This document shows, piece by piece, positions 9,990 to 18,337 of a stretch of DNA of 64,000 nt; the first letter of the stretch is position 1; the number at the start of each line of letters is the position of its first letter. The translations under genes and the position numbers were made by a program. The stretch is from Halarsenatibacter silvermanii. GTDB lineage: Bacteria; Bacillota; Halanaerobiia; Halanaerobiales; Halarsenatibacteraceae. A model generated the notes under the pieces. That model was not told the origin of the DNA, searched no databases, and saw only the letters and a list, made by a program, of their open reading frames with translations. The DNA is taken from the NCBI RefSeq assembly GCF_900103135.1, contig NZ_FNGO01000015.1:1-64000 (forward strand), written 5' to 3'.

Positions 9990-11051
9990 ATGTCTAAAAC
10001 TCAAAACCAGAAGGGGAACAGCGCTCTTTTGAGCCTGGAAACTGGCTCAGACACCTATAAAATAGGAGAAGAAGCTATTAAAGCCGGTTTTCTCGCCCGG
10101 TTTTCCGAGAACAGTCTCAGCATATTCATGTATTTAGCGGCTGCGGGTGCCCATAAAAATCCCTGCACAATCCGCAGAGAAAAACTCTGCAACCTGCTGC
10201 CGGGTGATGTGAGCGATCTCGATTCGGGAATTGAGAAGCTGGAAGAGCTGGGGGCAATCTCTGCTGAAGAGAAATCTCATCCCCGCGGTACGCTGCTGGA
10301 ACTTAAGCTCTACCCTGAAAAACTGATGCCGGCAGAAACAGCCAGCACTAACCCGAAAAGAGATAAAGGCAGCAGATCATCATCAGAAGATAAAATTTTT
10401 GAGCGTCTTTTGGGATATCTGAGCGGGACCATCGATCAGCCGGAAGATGTCAGGACAGAACCCGAGCCAGAGCTGGTGAGCGAGGTAGAAAAATGGCAGC
10501 AGGACTTCCCATCTGAACTGCTCAAGGAGCTTTTAAACCGGGTCGAAAAATGGACCGACAATCCGGGCAATCCCTCTCATCGAGCTCATTATTATCTGAG
10601 AGCAATTGTGGAAGACTGGTATGAAAAGGAGATATTCACCCTGGAAGATCTGCAGGAATATGACCGCCTTTATCGCGAAACAAGAGAACTGGCCATGATG
10701 TACGGCTTTAACAGCTACCATGAGTTAAATCCTATCCAGCTGGAAACCCTGCAGGGCTGGCTGAGCGGTTCACAGGCTTTATCTCTGGAAGCTGCTCTCC
10801 TGGCAGTGGAGAAAGCTGTAAAACAAAAAAGCGATGGGCGGCCTTCTCTTGATTATATCGAGAGAAATTACATAAAACCCCTCAAAGAAGCGGGGGCCCG
10901 CACCAGAGAAAAGGCCCAAAAAGTGCTGAATGATCGCAGCAATCAGCACATAAAAAAAACCCGAACCGATCGCGAGACCCGGAGAGAGCAAAATTCAGGA
11001 TCAACTTCTGCTTCCGGGCAAACCTGGAAGGATATGCTCTGGCAGAAGTAA
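9990..11051 (+). CDS. DnaD/DnaB_2-domain replication initiation protein (putative helicase loader)
   Basis: 353 residues. The N-terminal third (about 15-110) looks like a winged-helix: SIFMYLAAAGAHKNPCTIRREKL, then an SDLDSGIEKLEELGAI recognition-helix-like part. The middle and C-terminal parts hold two DnaD-like helical units: one around HYYLRAIVEDWYEKEIFTLED, the other around SLEAALLAVEKAV followed by YIERNYIKPL. Such proteins help load the replicative helicase at origins. The gene directly before a DnaB helicase supports that role. The ATG at 9990 follows CTGGGGGAAATACT, so a start 63 bases upstream is rejected. The C-terminal 40 residues are basic and low in complexity, perhaps DNA-binding. 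A phage or plasmid origin is possible but no phage gene is nearby. Confidence 0.7.
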   Translation: MSKTQNQKGNSALLSLETGSDTYKIGEEAIKAGFLARFSENSLSIFMYLAAAGAHKNPCTIRREKLCNLLPGDVSDLDSGIEKLEELGAISAEEKSHPRGTLLELKLYPEKLMPAETASTNPKRDKGSRSSSEDKIFERLLGYLSGTIDQPEDVRTEPEPELVSEVEKWQQDFPSELLKELLNRVEKWTDNPGNPSHRAHYYLRAIVEDWYEKEIFTLEDLQEYDRLYRETRELAMMYGFNSYHELNPIQLETLQGWLSGSQALSLEAALLAVEKAVKQKSDGRPSLDYIERNYIKPLKEAGARTREKAQKVLNDRSNQHIKKTRTDRETRREQNSGSTSASGQTWKDMLWQK

Positions 11052-11187
11052 ATACTTGACTTAAGATCCAAATCTGGAAAAGCGGCTGAAATTGAATCAA
11101 TATCTTGTTAAAATGAAAATGCATTAATAACAGCATAAAATCAGTCTAGCAGGGAGGTGCAGGCCTCAAAATCGGGGCCGCATAATT

Positions 11188-12579
11188 ATGGTTCAACAGG
11201 ATCAGACCGCCTCCGAACTGCGGGAACCGGGCAGAAGTGAGCGGGAATTTCAATTTCTGGGAATTCTTCTGCAGTTTCCCGAAGAAATAGATCAGGCGGC
11301 AGACGAAATTCAGCCAAAACACATATCCCATCCTCAGGCCAGGGCAATTTACGAAAATCTGCTCGAGCAGTTTCAGCAGAACGGTTCGATTTCCCGCACA
11401 AAACTCATGATCAAACTCCAGGAGGAGGATTTTGTAGAGAATCCGGAGCAATTAATTGAACGTTTAACCTCCGGCTTTAACACCCGGGATGAACTTCAAC
11501 CCACTATAGACCTGGTCAAGCAGCATTATCAGCGTCATCTGCTGCGCCGCACAGCTGAAAGCCTGGAAAATCTGGCTGACCGCTCCGATCTCACCATAGA
11601 TGAATACCAGTCACGAGCTCAGGAATTGATATTCGAAGCTACCAGCGAGACTTCAGACGTCGAAAAGCATATCTTTTCCATGGAGGAAGCGCTGCTCAAC
11701 TCCTATGAGTCTTATGTAGACCGCCGGCATGACCGGGCCGACGTGGGAGTACAGAGCGGTTTTATGACGCTGGATAGAGTTATCGGTGGTTTTCAGAAAG
11801 GGCATCTGACGGTAATCGCCGCTTCCACCTCGATGGGAAAGACTGCCTTCGCCCTCAACATAGCCAAAAATGTTTTGGAGCGAGATGTGCCCGTCGGTAT
11901 CATTAGCCTGGAGATGGCTGCCCCGGAAATAGTTGATAGACTTATAATTCAGGAAGCCGAAGTTAATGCCTGGAAATACAGCCAGGGACACACCAATGAG
12001 GAGGAAGATCAGAGAATTTCCCGGGCTTTGAATGATATGCACGAATACCCCCTTATGATCTCCGATGAAAGAGGTCTTAATGTGGCTCAGATCAGAGCCA
12101 GGCTGCGCAAATTTAAGGCCAGGCTCGATGAGCTGGGACTGGTCATTATCGATTATCTGCAGATGATTCAGCTCTCCGACGATTCCCCGCAAAATACAGC
12201 CCGGGCTATTGGAGATATCGTGCTGCAGCTCAGAAATCTGGCTTCGGAACTGGATCTACCCCTGATTTTGATATCACAGATAAGCCGAAGCTACAAAAAT
12301 CGCTCGGATCAAAGACCGGTGCTCTCCGACCTGCGCGATTCGGGCAATATCGAGGAGATAGCTGACAGCGTAGTTTTCCTTTACCGGCACGAACAGACAA
12401 GTGCCGCCGCCCGCGAACAGGCGGAGATGGAGGGAACAGTAGGAGAAACAGATATAATAGTGGCAAAACAGAGGACCGGCCAGACCGGATCGCTCAAGCT
12501 TATTTTTGATGATGACCATATACGCTTTCTCGATCCGGAAAACATGTCGATAGAAGGGAGCATGCCTGATGAAGGATGA
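11188..12579 (+). CDS. dnaB: Replicative DNA helicase, DnaB family
   Basis: 463 residues. The N-terminal helical domain is diverged but recognisable (EREFQFLGILLQFPEEID). The RecA-like domain has Walker A ASTSMGKT (about 212-219), Walker B LVIIDYLQM (about 318-326), the SQISR motif and DLRDSGNIEEIADSVVFLYR with the arginine-finger region. It unwinds DNA at the fork. The ATG at 11188 has a GGGG sequence ten bases upstream; a better AGGGAGGTG lies about 30 bases away without a matching start, so the start is uncertain by a few codons. It follows a DnaD-like gene by 136 bases and overlaps the next small gene by 11 bases. No other DnaB lies in the window, so this may be the cell's main helicase, moved away from its usual place next to rplI. 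Confidence 0.9.
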   Translation: MVQQDQTASELREPGRSEREFQFLGILLQFPEEIDQAADEIQPKHISHPQARAIYENLLEQFQQNGSISRTKLMIKLQEEDFVENPEQLIERLTSGFNTRDELQPTIDLVKQHYQRHLLRRTAESLENLADRSDLTIDEYQSRAQELIFEATSETSDVEKHIFSMEEALLNSYESYVDRRHDRADVGVQSGFMTLDRVIGGFQKGHLTVIAASTSMGKTAFALNIAKNVLERDVPVGIISLEMAAPEIVDRLIIQEAEVNAWKYSQGHTNEEEDQRISRALNDMHEYPLMISDERGLNVAQIRARLRKFKARLDELGLVIIDYLQMIQLSDDSPQNTARAIGDIVLQLRNLASELDLPLILISQISRSYKNRSDQRPVLSDLRDSGNIEEIADSVVFLYRHEQTSAAAREQAEMEGTVGETDIIVAKQRTGQTGSLKLIFDDDHIRFLDPENMSIEGSMPDEG

Positions 12580-12832
12580 GAAAGGCCTGGGACTGAAAAT
12601 TTTTTATGTTTTCTATAATAATTACTCACAGCTCCAGGAGAAAAATGAGATAAGTCCGGAGCAGTTTTCAGAGATTCAGGAACTGCTGGACAATATTGAA
12701 AAATTTGAGGAAGATAAATTGAAGAATAAACTGCAGGAGATCTTCCCTGATTATGAACCGGGGCCGATACCGCATCCGGAGAGAACAGACTCAGGAGCGG
12801 ACAAAATAATAGAGGACCACTCCCAAAAATGA
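12569..12832 (+). CDS. Small hypothetical protein translationally coupled to dnaB
   Basis: 87 residues, not recognised. It is mostly charged, with a predicted helical stretch from about residue 20 to 65 (QEKNEISPEQFSEIQELLDN and onward) and a proline-rich segment (PGPIPHPE). There is no signal peptide or membrane segment. The ATG lies inside the end of dnaB (overlap of 11 bases), suggesting translational coupling and perhaps a role with the helicase. Function unknown. Confidence 0.6.
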   Translation: MKDEKGLGLKIFYVFYNNYSQLQEKNEISPEQFSEIQELLDNIEKFEEDKLKNKLQEIFPDYEPGPIPHPERTDSGADKIIEDHSQK

Positions 12833-12939
12833 CCAGCTTTTCCTTTATTCTATTTTGAAAAGGACACTCCGATGTTTCATTCAATCTGGTTATCAGTGGA
12901 ATCCAATAATGTCAAGAATATTTAAGGAGTGCCAGATTT

Positions 12940-13845
12940 ATGCCGCTTTCCGAAAAAAGGAAAAAACACAAAGCGGAAAATACCATAACTATTCCAGCAA
13001 AAGTTCTTTATCAGTACGAACAATTTTCTCGCTATAACTCTCCCTATACCTCTCATGAGCGAGGATGTGCGATCGACCTATATCCCCCTGATGACACAGC
13101 CCCCTCTCCAGCTGCCGGGGAAATAATTGACATTCAGACCGTGCAGACACCTTCAAAACCATATGCTGAAAAAGAGGATTATCTGATAATTATCGATACT
13201 AAAAAAGGAGACCTGGATTATAACACAGGAAATGGAGAGCCGACTATAGCCCGGATAATGCATGTTGAGCCTGCTGTATCGGTGGGGGAGAAGATAGAAG
13301 CCGGGGATACGCTGGGTAAAACTGTGCGGAGCGGCTTTTTTGCACCCTGGGTAGAAAATCATCTGCATGCTGGATTCAGAACCCGGGATGCAAATCATTT
13401 GAGAGCATCGGGCTCTTTACCCCTGGAGATAGAGGTCGATGTGAATCCTGTCCCCTGGGAAGGTCGAGGGAAAGTCAGGGAGGCTGGAAAAACTTTTGCA
13501 CTGCTTGATCTGCCGGTGCATCCCGCCCCGGGAGAATTCTTCGCTGGCATAGCAGATGACAGCGGGAATATACCGCTGGATGGTGGATTGCCGCATTTTA
13601 GCAGTGGGGGTTCATTCGCCCAGGAAGACCGATCGATCGAGCTTCTGGGAACAGAAGTGGGTACGCTGCAGGGCAGTCTTATAAAGTGGAAGCCGATAAA
13701 AGTTTTTGCCAGTAAAAAACCCATTGCCGGCCTATCTTTATTCGCTTCGCTGACAGATCGATTGGGAGCGCGGCTGATCTGTCCGGATGTATCTTTCAAA
13801 CCAGGAGAATCAGTTGTTGTAGAAATCGAACAGCTAAATATTTAA
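12940..13845 (+). CDS. M23/LytM-like fold protein without signal peptide
   Basis: 301 residues. SHERGCAIDLYPP near residue 40, PAAGEIIDI, VSVGEKIEAGDTLGK and RSGFFAPWVENHLHAGFR (about residues 130-150) resemble the zinc ligands and beta-sandwich core of M23 (LytM) peptidases. The spacing in the first H...D motif is longer than the usual HxxxD. There is no signal peptide or membrane helix, so it may act in the cytoplasm or may not be a wall hydrolase. About 130 C-terminal residues have no recognised domain. The RSGFFAPWV context reminds me of archaeal M23-like proteins, which is a recollection rather than a search result. AAGGAG lies ten bases before the ATG. It ends at a two-way terminator. 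Confidence 0.6.
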   Translation: MPLSEKRKKHKAENTITIPAKVLYQYEQFSRYNSPYTSHERGCAIDLYPPDDTAPSPAAGEIIDIQTVQTPSKPYAEKEDYLIIIDTKKGDLDYNTGNGEPTIARIMHVEPAVSVGEKIEAGDTLGKTVRSGFFAPWVENHLHAGFRTRDANHLRASGSLPLEIEVDVNPVPWEGRGKVREAGKTFALLDLPVHPAPGEFFAGIADDSGNIPLDGGLPHFSSGGSFAQEDRSIELLGTEVGTLQGSLIKWKPIKVFASKKPIAGLSLFASLTDRLGARLICPDVSFKPGESVVVEIEQLNI

Positions 13846-13857
13846 TGCTGTGTTTTG

Positions 13858-13892
13858 GTTTAGTTTTCGGCCAAAAAATAGTGCTTTCTGCG
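13858..13892 (+). repeat. Fragment of the intergenic hairpin element, copy C
   Basis: TTTAGTTTTCGGCCAAAAAA followed by TAGTGCTTTCTGCGCGA closely matches the left half of the element at 43604-43640 (TTTAGTTGTCGGCCAAAAAA, then TTGCGCTCCCTTCGCGA). It has the CGGCCAAAAAAT arm but not the matching right arm. Confidence 0.6.
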
Positions 13893-13915
13893 CGAGACCA
13901 CAGAAAAATGAAAAA

Positions 13916-13946
13916 CCCCCGGCCAGATCGGAACCGGGGGAGTTTT
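13916..13946. terminator. Bidirectional intrinsic terminator
   Basis: CCCCCGG (13916-13922) pairs with CCGGGGG (13934-13940). T-rich runs follow on both strands: AGTTTTTGA on the plus strand, and TTTTTCATTTTT on the minus strand beyond the other arm. It ends both the plus-strand M23-like gene and the minus-strand tetrapyrrole operon after hemL. Confidence 0.9.
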
Positions 13947-13980
13947 TGATCGCGTTTTAATTTATGATTTAGAAAAAAGT

Positions 13981-15270
13981 TTATTCCAGTTCTTTCAGAG
14001 AAGCTTCCATTACTTCCAGAGTCTCATCAAGCTCTTCTCGGCTGTGAGCTGCTGAAACAAACATAGCCTCAAACTGGGAAGGGGCTATATAAATGCCTCC
14101 CCGCAGCATATTCTGAAAATATTCCGCATAAAGTTCGGTGTCGGAAGAAGTAGCAGTTTCATAATCGACCACCCTCTCATCCGTGAAGAAAAGGCTCAAT
14201 AAAGATCCGACCTGATTGATAGAGAGCGGCAGATCTATTTCCCGTTTGAGCTCCTCCATGCCCTCACGCAGATAGTCGGACTTATTCTTCAATTCTTCAT
14301 AAACTCCTTCCTGCTGAATTAGCTTCATCATCTCCAGACCGGCTGTCATGGCCAGAGGATTGCCGGAAAGAGTTCCCGCCTGGTAAACAGGCCCTTTGGG
14401 AGCTACTTCATCCATTATTTCGGCTTTACCTCCGAAGGCTCCCACGGGAAAGCCGGCACCGATAATCTTACCCAGACAGGTGAGATCAGGCTCGACCTCA
14501 TAGTATTCCTGAGCTCCTCCGGCAGCTACCCGGAAGCCGGTCATGACCTCATCGAAGATCAAAACAGCTCCCTCTTCCGAAGTGATCCGGCGGAGAAATT
14601 CCAGAAAGCCCGGCTGTGGCGGTACGACTCCCATATTTGCAGCCACCGGTTCCAGGATTACAGCGGCAATATCGTCTCCTTCTTTTTCAAAAACTTTTTG
14701 TATGGCTTCCTCATCGTTGTAAGGCACTGAGATGGTCAGGCTGGCCAGATCCTCTGGAACTCCGGGACTGTCGGGCAGACCGAGGGTGGCAGGACCAGAG
14801 CCGGCCTTGATCAAAAAGCTGTCGCCGTGACCATGATAATTGCCGGTAAACTTGATTATCTTATCCCGACCGGTATAACCCCGGGCCAGACGCACTGCAC
14901 TCATCGTCGCTTCTGTTCCAGAATTCACCATTCTCACTCTATCAACGGTGGGAATTAGATCGGCTATTTCTTCCGCCATCTCAGTTTCCACTATGGTCGG
15001 GGCTCCAAAGCTGGTTCCTTTGTCCAGCTGTTCGGAAACTGCCTCAATTACATCTTCCTGACAGTGCCCAAAGAGCATGGGCCCCCAGGAGCTGACGAAG
15101 TCTATGTACTCGTTACCATCGATATCATAAACTTTAGAACCTTCAGCTCTCTCGATGAAAACCGGCTCCTCCCGCACAGACGAGAAGGAACGAGCCGGGC
15201 TGTTGACGCCGCCCGGAAGATACTGACAGGCCCTTTCATATTCCTCACGAGAGCGTTCAAACATCATCAT
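13981..15270 (-). CDS. hemL: Glutamate-1-semialdehyde 2,1-aminomutase
   Basis: PLP enzyme that turns glutamate-1-semialdehyde into 5-aminolevulinate, the second step of the C5 pathway. It has [35 protein letters not shown] and the PLP-lysine context [17 protein letters not shown]. Its 429 residues are normal. The start region reads ATGATGATG after AGGAGGGG, so any of three adjacent codons may be used. It is the last gene of the heme part of the operon, before the terminator, and works with hemA ten genes upstream in the same cluster. Confidence 0.96.
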   Translation of the reverse strand: MMMFERSREEYERACQYLPGGVNSPARSFSSVREEPVFIERAEGSKVYDIDGNEYIDFVSSWGPMLFGHCQEDVIEAVSEQLDKGTSFGAPTIVETEMAEEIADLIPTVDRVRMVNSGTEATMSAVRLARGYTGRDKIIKFTGNYHGHGDSFLIKAGSGPATLGLPDSPGVPEDLASLTISVPYNDEEAIQKVFEKEGDDIAAVILEPVAANMGVVPPQPGFLEFLRRITSEEGAVLIFDEVMTGFRVAAGGAQEYYEVEPDLTCLGKIIGAGFPVGAFGGKAEIMDEVAPKGPVYQAGTLSGNPLAMTAGLEMMKLIQQEGVYEELKNKSDYLREGMEELKREIDLPLSINQVGSLLSLFFTDERVVDYETATSSDTELYAEYFQNMLRGGIYIAPSQFEAMFVSAAHSREELDETLEVMEASLKELE

Positions 15271-15322
15271 CCCCTCCTGTTAAATTAAATTTGGATAAAA
15301 TTGATAATAGTCAATCAGTCGA

Positions 15323-15847
15323 TCAAAAATAACTGAGGCTCTGCTTTTTGAGTTTTTCCTGCGTCTTTAAAACTTTGAACTTTACTTCTCCGGTTTCACC
15401 TGCTGCTTCTCGGGCAGCCGATTCCAATTTCTCGAATTTATTCTTGCGATCCTGCCCGGAAGTGGCATGAACGACGGTAAAAAGCTGATAGGGCCAGCCC
15501 TCAGCTGTCGGCCGGCGATAACAATGGCTGACAAAATCAAATTCGGCCAGCTGGCTGCCAACTTTATCGCATTTTTCTTCGGGAACCTGCCAGACCACCA
15601 TGGCATTATTTCTAAATCCTGTCTTCTCCTGCGAGACTATGGGGGCAATTCGCTTTAAAATTCCCTCTCTCGAAAGCCTTTTTAACCGGTCGATAACTTT
15701 TTCTTCGGAGACTCCCAGATCTTCGGCCAGGCGGGCAAAAGGACGCTCAACCAGCGGTAAATTTGACTGGAGTTCGGAAATAATTTTACAGTCGAGTTCA
15801 TCCAGAAAAGAGGGCAGCTTTTTCTCCTTTTCGCTGTCCTGTCCCAT
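15323..15847 (-). CDS. ahbB: Siroheme decarboxylase subunit AhbB (Lrp-like)
   Basis: 174 residues with an AsnC/Lrp-like winged helix at the N terminus (DELDCKIISELQSNLPL, then LAEDLGVSEEKVIDRLKRL) and a C-terminal ferredoxin-like part with SHCYRRPTAEGWPYQLFTVV. The last motif is characteristic of AhbB/NirG-type subunits. With AhbA it removes two carboxyl groups from siroheme to give 12,18-didecarboxysiroheme. The ATG at 15847 has AAGGTGG eight bases upstream, inside the end of ahbA; the longer frame from 15874 would need TTG. Despite the Lrp-like fold, these are enzymes in the alternative heme pathway. Confidence 0.9.
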   Translation of the reverse strand: MGQDSEKEKKLPSFLDELDCKIISELQSNLPLVERPFARLAEDLGVSEEKVIDRLKRLSREGILKRIAPIVSQEKTGFRNNAMVVWQVPEEKCDKVGSQLAEFDFVSHCYRRPTAEGWPYQLFTVVHATSGQDRKNKFEKLESAAREAAGETGEVKFKVLKTQEKLKKQSLSYF

Positions 15848-15851
15848 AAGA

Positions 15852-16322
15852 TCAGCCACCTTTCTCCGATTCAAAATCCAGTTTAACGCCCAGTTTATAT
15901 TGTTTCAGTCGGGGAAGGCGCAAAAATTCTATGCCTGTTTTCTCCTCCAGCCTTTTAATTTCCTCATCCAGATCATCATCAGGCGGCACCGACAGGGTGA
16001 ACCACACATTATAACGATGATTGCGCCGGTAGTTATGGGTCACTCCCGGATGCGAGTTGATCAATTCGACAGTTTCATAAAATTTATCGCCGGGAACTTC
16101 AGCTGCCAGCAGAAGACTCTGCCAGCCCAGTTTACGGGAGTTAAATATGCCTCCCAGTCTGCGGATGAAGCCTTCTTTTCGCAGGCTCTTTAACCGATCG
16201 ATAACTTCCTCTCTATCACGGCCGACTCTTTCAGCCAGCTCGGCGAAGGGCTTTGAAGAGAGCTCAAGCCCTTTTTGAGCTTCGGTCAGCAGCCTGCGAT
16301 CAAGCTCGGAAAGCTTTTCCAT
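15852..16322 (-). CDS. ahbA: Siroheme decarboxylase subunit AhbA (Lrp-like)
   Basis: 156 residues with a winged-helix N terminus (ELDRRLLTEAQKGLELSSKP, then LAERVGRDREEVIDRLKSL) and VTHNYRRNHRYNVWFTLSVP near residue 100. This is the AhbA-type motif with the histidine and tyrosine/arginine cluster that binds siroheme. It forms the siroheme decarboxylase with AhbB, the next gene four bases on. The start ATG at 16322 lies within the end of ahbD (GAGGAGGG upstream) and fits the family; a longer frame from 16472 would be shadowed by ahbD and is rejected. Confidence 0.9.
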   Translation of the reverse strand: MEKLSELDRRLLTEAQKGLELSSKPFAELAERVGRDREEVIDRLKSLRKEGFIRRLGGIFNSRKLGWQSLLLAAEVPGDKFYETVELINSHPGVTHNYRRNHRYNVWFTLSVPPDDDLDEEIKRLEEKTGIEFLRLPRLKQYKLGVKLDFESEKGG

Positions 16323-16326
16323 CTCA

Positions 16327-17361
16327 TCAACCCTCCTCACTTTCGCGACCGGCAGCTGTGACCCGACACCAGGGATCACCGGCCAGTACGTTATCTTTTG
16401 AACTGCCATCGGAATAATAATAAGCCCGGGCCCGGCAGCCCCCGCAGACATCGATAAAGGAACAGGATCCACAACTGCCCCGATACTGCGAAAAGTCTCT
16501 CAACCGCTCAAAAATTTCACTTTCCTGCCAGATCTGTGAAAAAGATTTTTCCCTCACATGGCCTGCTGCCACGGGCAGATAAGGGCAGATATGAACATCT
16601 CCCTCCGGAAGAATACAGCAGTAGGAGACGCCGGCCAGACAACCCCGGCTGTAGGGAAGAGAAATTCCCATTTCCTCGGCCAGAGCCATGAACTGCGGCG
16701 CACAGGTGGGTTTTATCTTCACATCAGCTTCTCCAGCAAGCCGTAAAACTCGTTTGAGCACTTCCTGATGCTCTTCCGGACGTAGAGCTGCCTCTTCTAT
16801 CTCTTTCCCTCTCCCGGTGGGAACAAGAAAGAAGGGGTGAAAAGAGCGGGCGCCAATTTCCTCGGAGAGTTCGATCATTTCTGTCAGCTCTCCGCAGTTA
16901 TCCCGGGAAATGGTGGCGTTTATCTGAACGGGCATCCCTTTTTCCGCGCACATCTTAGCTGCTCTGACAGCTTTCTGCCAGGCACCTTCCACCCCGCGAA
17001 ATTCATCGTGCTGATCCGGCTGATAGCTGTCGAGGCTGATGCCCATCCCCTGCAGGCCGGCTTCTTTTAAACTCGAAAGCCTCTCTTCGGTTAAGCTCAC
17101 GGCATTCGTGCCCAGAACGGGATGCATGCCCAGCGAGCTGGCCTCGGCAACCAGCTCCTCCAGATCTGAGCGTATAAGGGGCTCACCGCCGCTGAAAATA
17201 ACCAGAGAAAAGCCCTCTTCTGCTATTTCATTTAAAAGCTGAAGTCCCTCGATCGTGGTCAGCTCTGCCTCCACACTGCCAGAATCGGGACCAGAATCGC
17301 GATAGCAGTGCTGACATTTAAGATTGCAGCGGCGGGTTATATTCCAGGAAATCATTTTCAT
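16327..17361 (-). CDS. ahbD: Radical SAM heme synthase AhbD (NirJ2-like)
   Basis: 344 residues. The radical-SAM cluster motif is CNLKCQHC near residue 13 and GGEP follows (FSGGEPLIR). The C-terminal SPASM-like part has CLAGVSYCCILPEGDVHICPY and SCGSCSFIDVCGGCRARAYYY for an auxiliary iron-sulfur cluster. This C-terminal pattern fits the NirJ2/AhbD group, which oxidatively decarboxylates iron-coproporphyrin III to heme b. The ATG at 17361 follows a GAGGG site and lies one base after the hemB stop. It is adjacent to hemB and ahbAB, so all the heme steps are co-transcribed. Assignment as AhbD rather than AhbC rests on motif resemblance. Confidence 0.85.
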   Translation of the reverse strand: MKMISWNITRRCNLKCQHCYRDSGPDSGSVEAELTTIEGLQLLNEIAEEGFSLVIFSGGEPLIRSDLEELVAEASSLGMHPVLGTNAVSLTEERLSSLKEAGLQGMGISLDSYQPDQHDEFRGVEGAWQKAVRAAKMCAEKGMPVQINATISRDNCGELTEMIELSEEIGARSFHPFFLVPTGRGKEIEEAALRPEEHQEVLKRVLRLAGEADVKIKPTCAPQFMALAEEMGISLPYSRGCLAGVSYCCILPEGDVHICPYLPVAAGHVREKSFSQIWQESEIFERLRDFSQYRGSCGSCSFIDVCGGCRARAYYYSDGSSKDNVLAGDPWCRVTAAGRESEEG

Positions 17362-17362
17362 C

Positions 17363-18337
17363 TTAACGACCCTCTTCCGCAAAATCGAGAGCATGATAGG
17401 TTATAATCAAATCAGCTCCCGCCCGACGTATCGAAGTCAGAATCTCATTCAGAATGGCCTTTTTTTCAACCAGATCGGCCTGATCGCCCTGACAGGCCAG
17501 GGCAAATTCTCCGCTGACATTATAGGCGGCCAGAGGAACCTCGGTCTCGTGTCGAACACGGTGAATAATATCGAGATAGGCGAGGGCCGGCTTGACCATG
17601 ACTATATCGGCCCCCTCTTTTACATCACGGCGCACGACCTTGAGCGCTTCCCGGGAATTGGCCGGATCCATCTGATGGGTGGCTCGACCTCCCTCGGCCG
17701 GAGCGGAATCAGCAGCCGCACGGAAAGGGCCATAAAAAGCCGAGCTGTATTTAGCCGAATAGGACATGATCGGAATGCGGCTGTAACCCTTCTCATCCAG
17801 CTTATCCCTTATGGCTTTTATCCGGCCGTCCATCATATCAGAAGGAGCCACCATATCCGCTCCACTGCGAACATGTGAAAGAGCTGTCTCGGCCAGATAG
17901 GGCAGAGTTCCATCATTGATAATTTTACCGTCGCGGTAAATCCCGCACTGGCCGTGAGATGTATAGGCACAGAGGCAGACATCGGTTATCACAAAAAGCT
18001 CGGGATATTCCTCATCCAGGAGCCGACAGGCCTTTTGAACCGGACCATCCTCCGCCCGCGCCTGGCTGCCAGTTTCATCCCTTCTTTCATCTTCGGGAAT
18101 GCCAAAAAGAAGGATAGCTTTAAGTCCGGATTCCAGTATTCTCTCCGCCTCATTTCTCAATTTATCATCGGGAGAAACGCGAAAATTTCCCGGCAGTGTG
18201 GGAATTTCCTCCCTGATATCGCTGCCGCTTTTAACAAAAAGAGGATAGATCAGATCATCGACAACAACTCTATTTTCGCTTATGAGATCGCGCAGATTGC
18301 TGTCATACCGAAGTCTTCTGGTCCTATTCCTCATCAT
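17363..18337 (-). CDS. hemB: Porphobilinogen synthase (delta-aminolevulinate dehydratase)
   Basis: Condenses two 5-aminolevulinate molecules to porphobilinogen. It has DVCLCAYTSHGQCG (zinc-type cysteine cluster), PIMSYSAKYSSAFYGPFR and DIVMVKPALAYLDII with the two Schiff-base lysines. Its 324 residues are normal. The three cysteines suggest a zinc-dependent form. The ATG overlaps the ahbC stop by four bases, a sign of coupling. Confidence 0.96.
   Translation of the reverse strand: MMRNRTRRLRYDSNLRDLISENRVVVDDLIYPLFVKSGSDIREEIPTLPGNFRVSPDDKLRNEAERILESGLKAILLFGIPEDERRDETGSQARAEDGPVQKACRLLDEEYPELFVITDVCLCAYTSHGQCGIYRDGKIINDGTLPYLAETALSHVRSGADMVAPSDMMDGRIKAIRDKLDEKGYSRIPIMSYSAKYSSAFYGPFRAAADSAPAEGGRATHQMDPANSREALKVVRRDVKEGADIVMVKPALAYLDIIHRVRHETEVPLAAYNVSGEFALACQGDQADLVEKKAILNEILTSIRRAGADLIITYHALDFAEEGR

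Noticed and set aside
15064-15288. Plus-strand frames across hemL and the siroheme decarboxylase genes
   Set aside because: Antisense to clear enzymes, no ribosome site, no recognisable domain.
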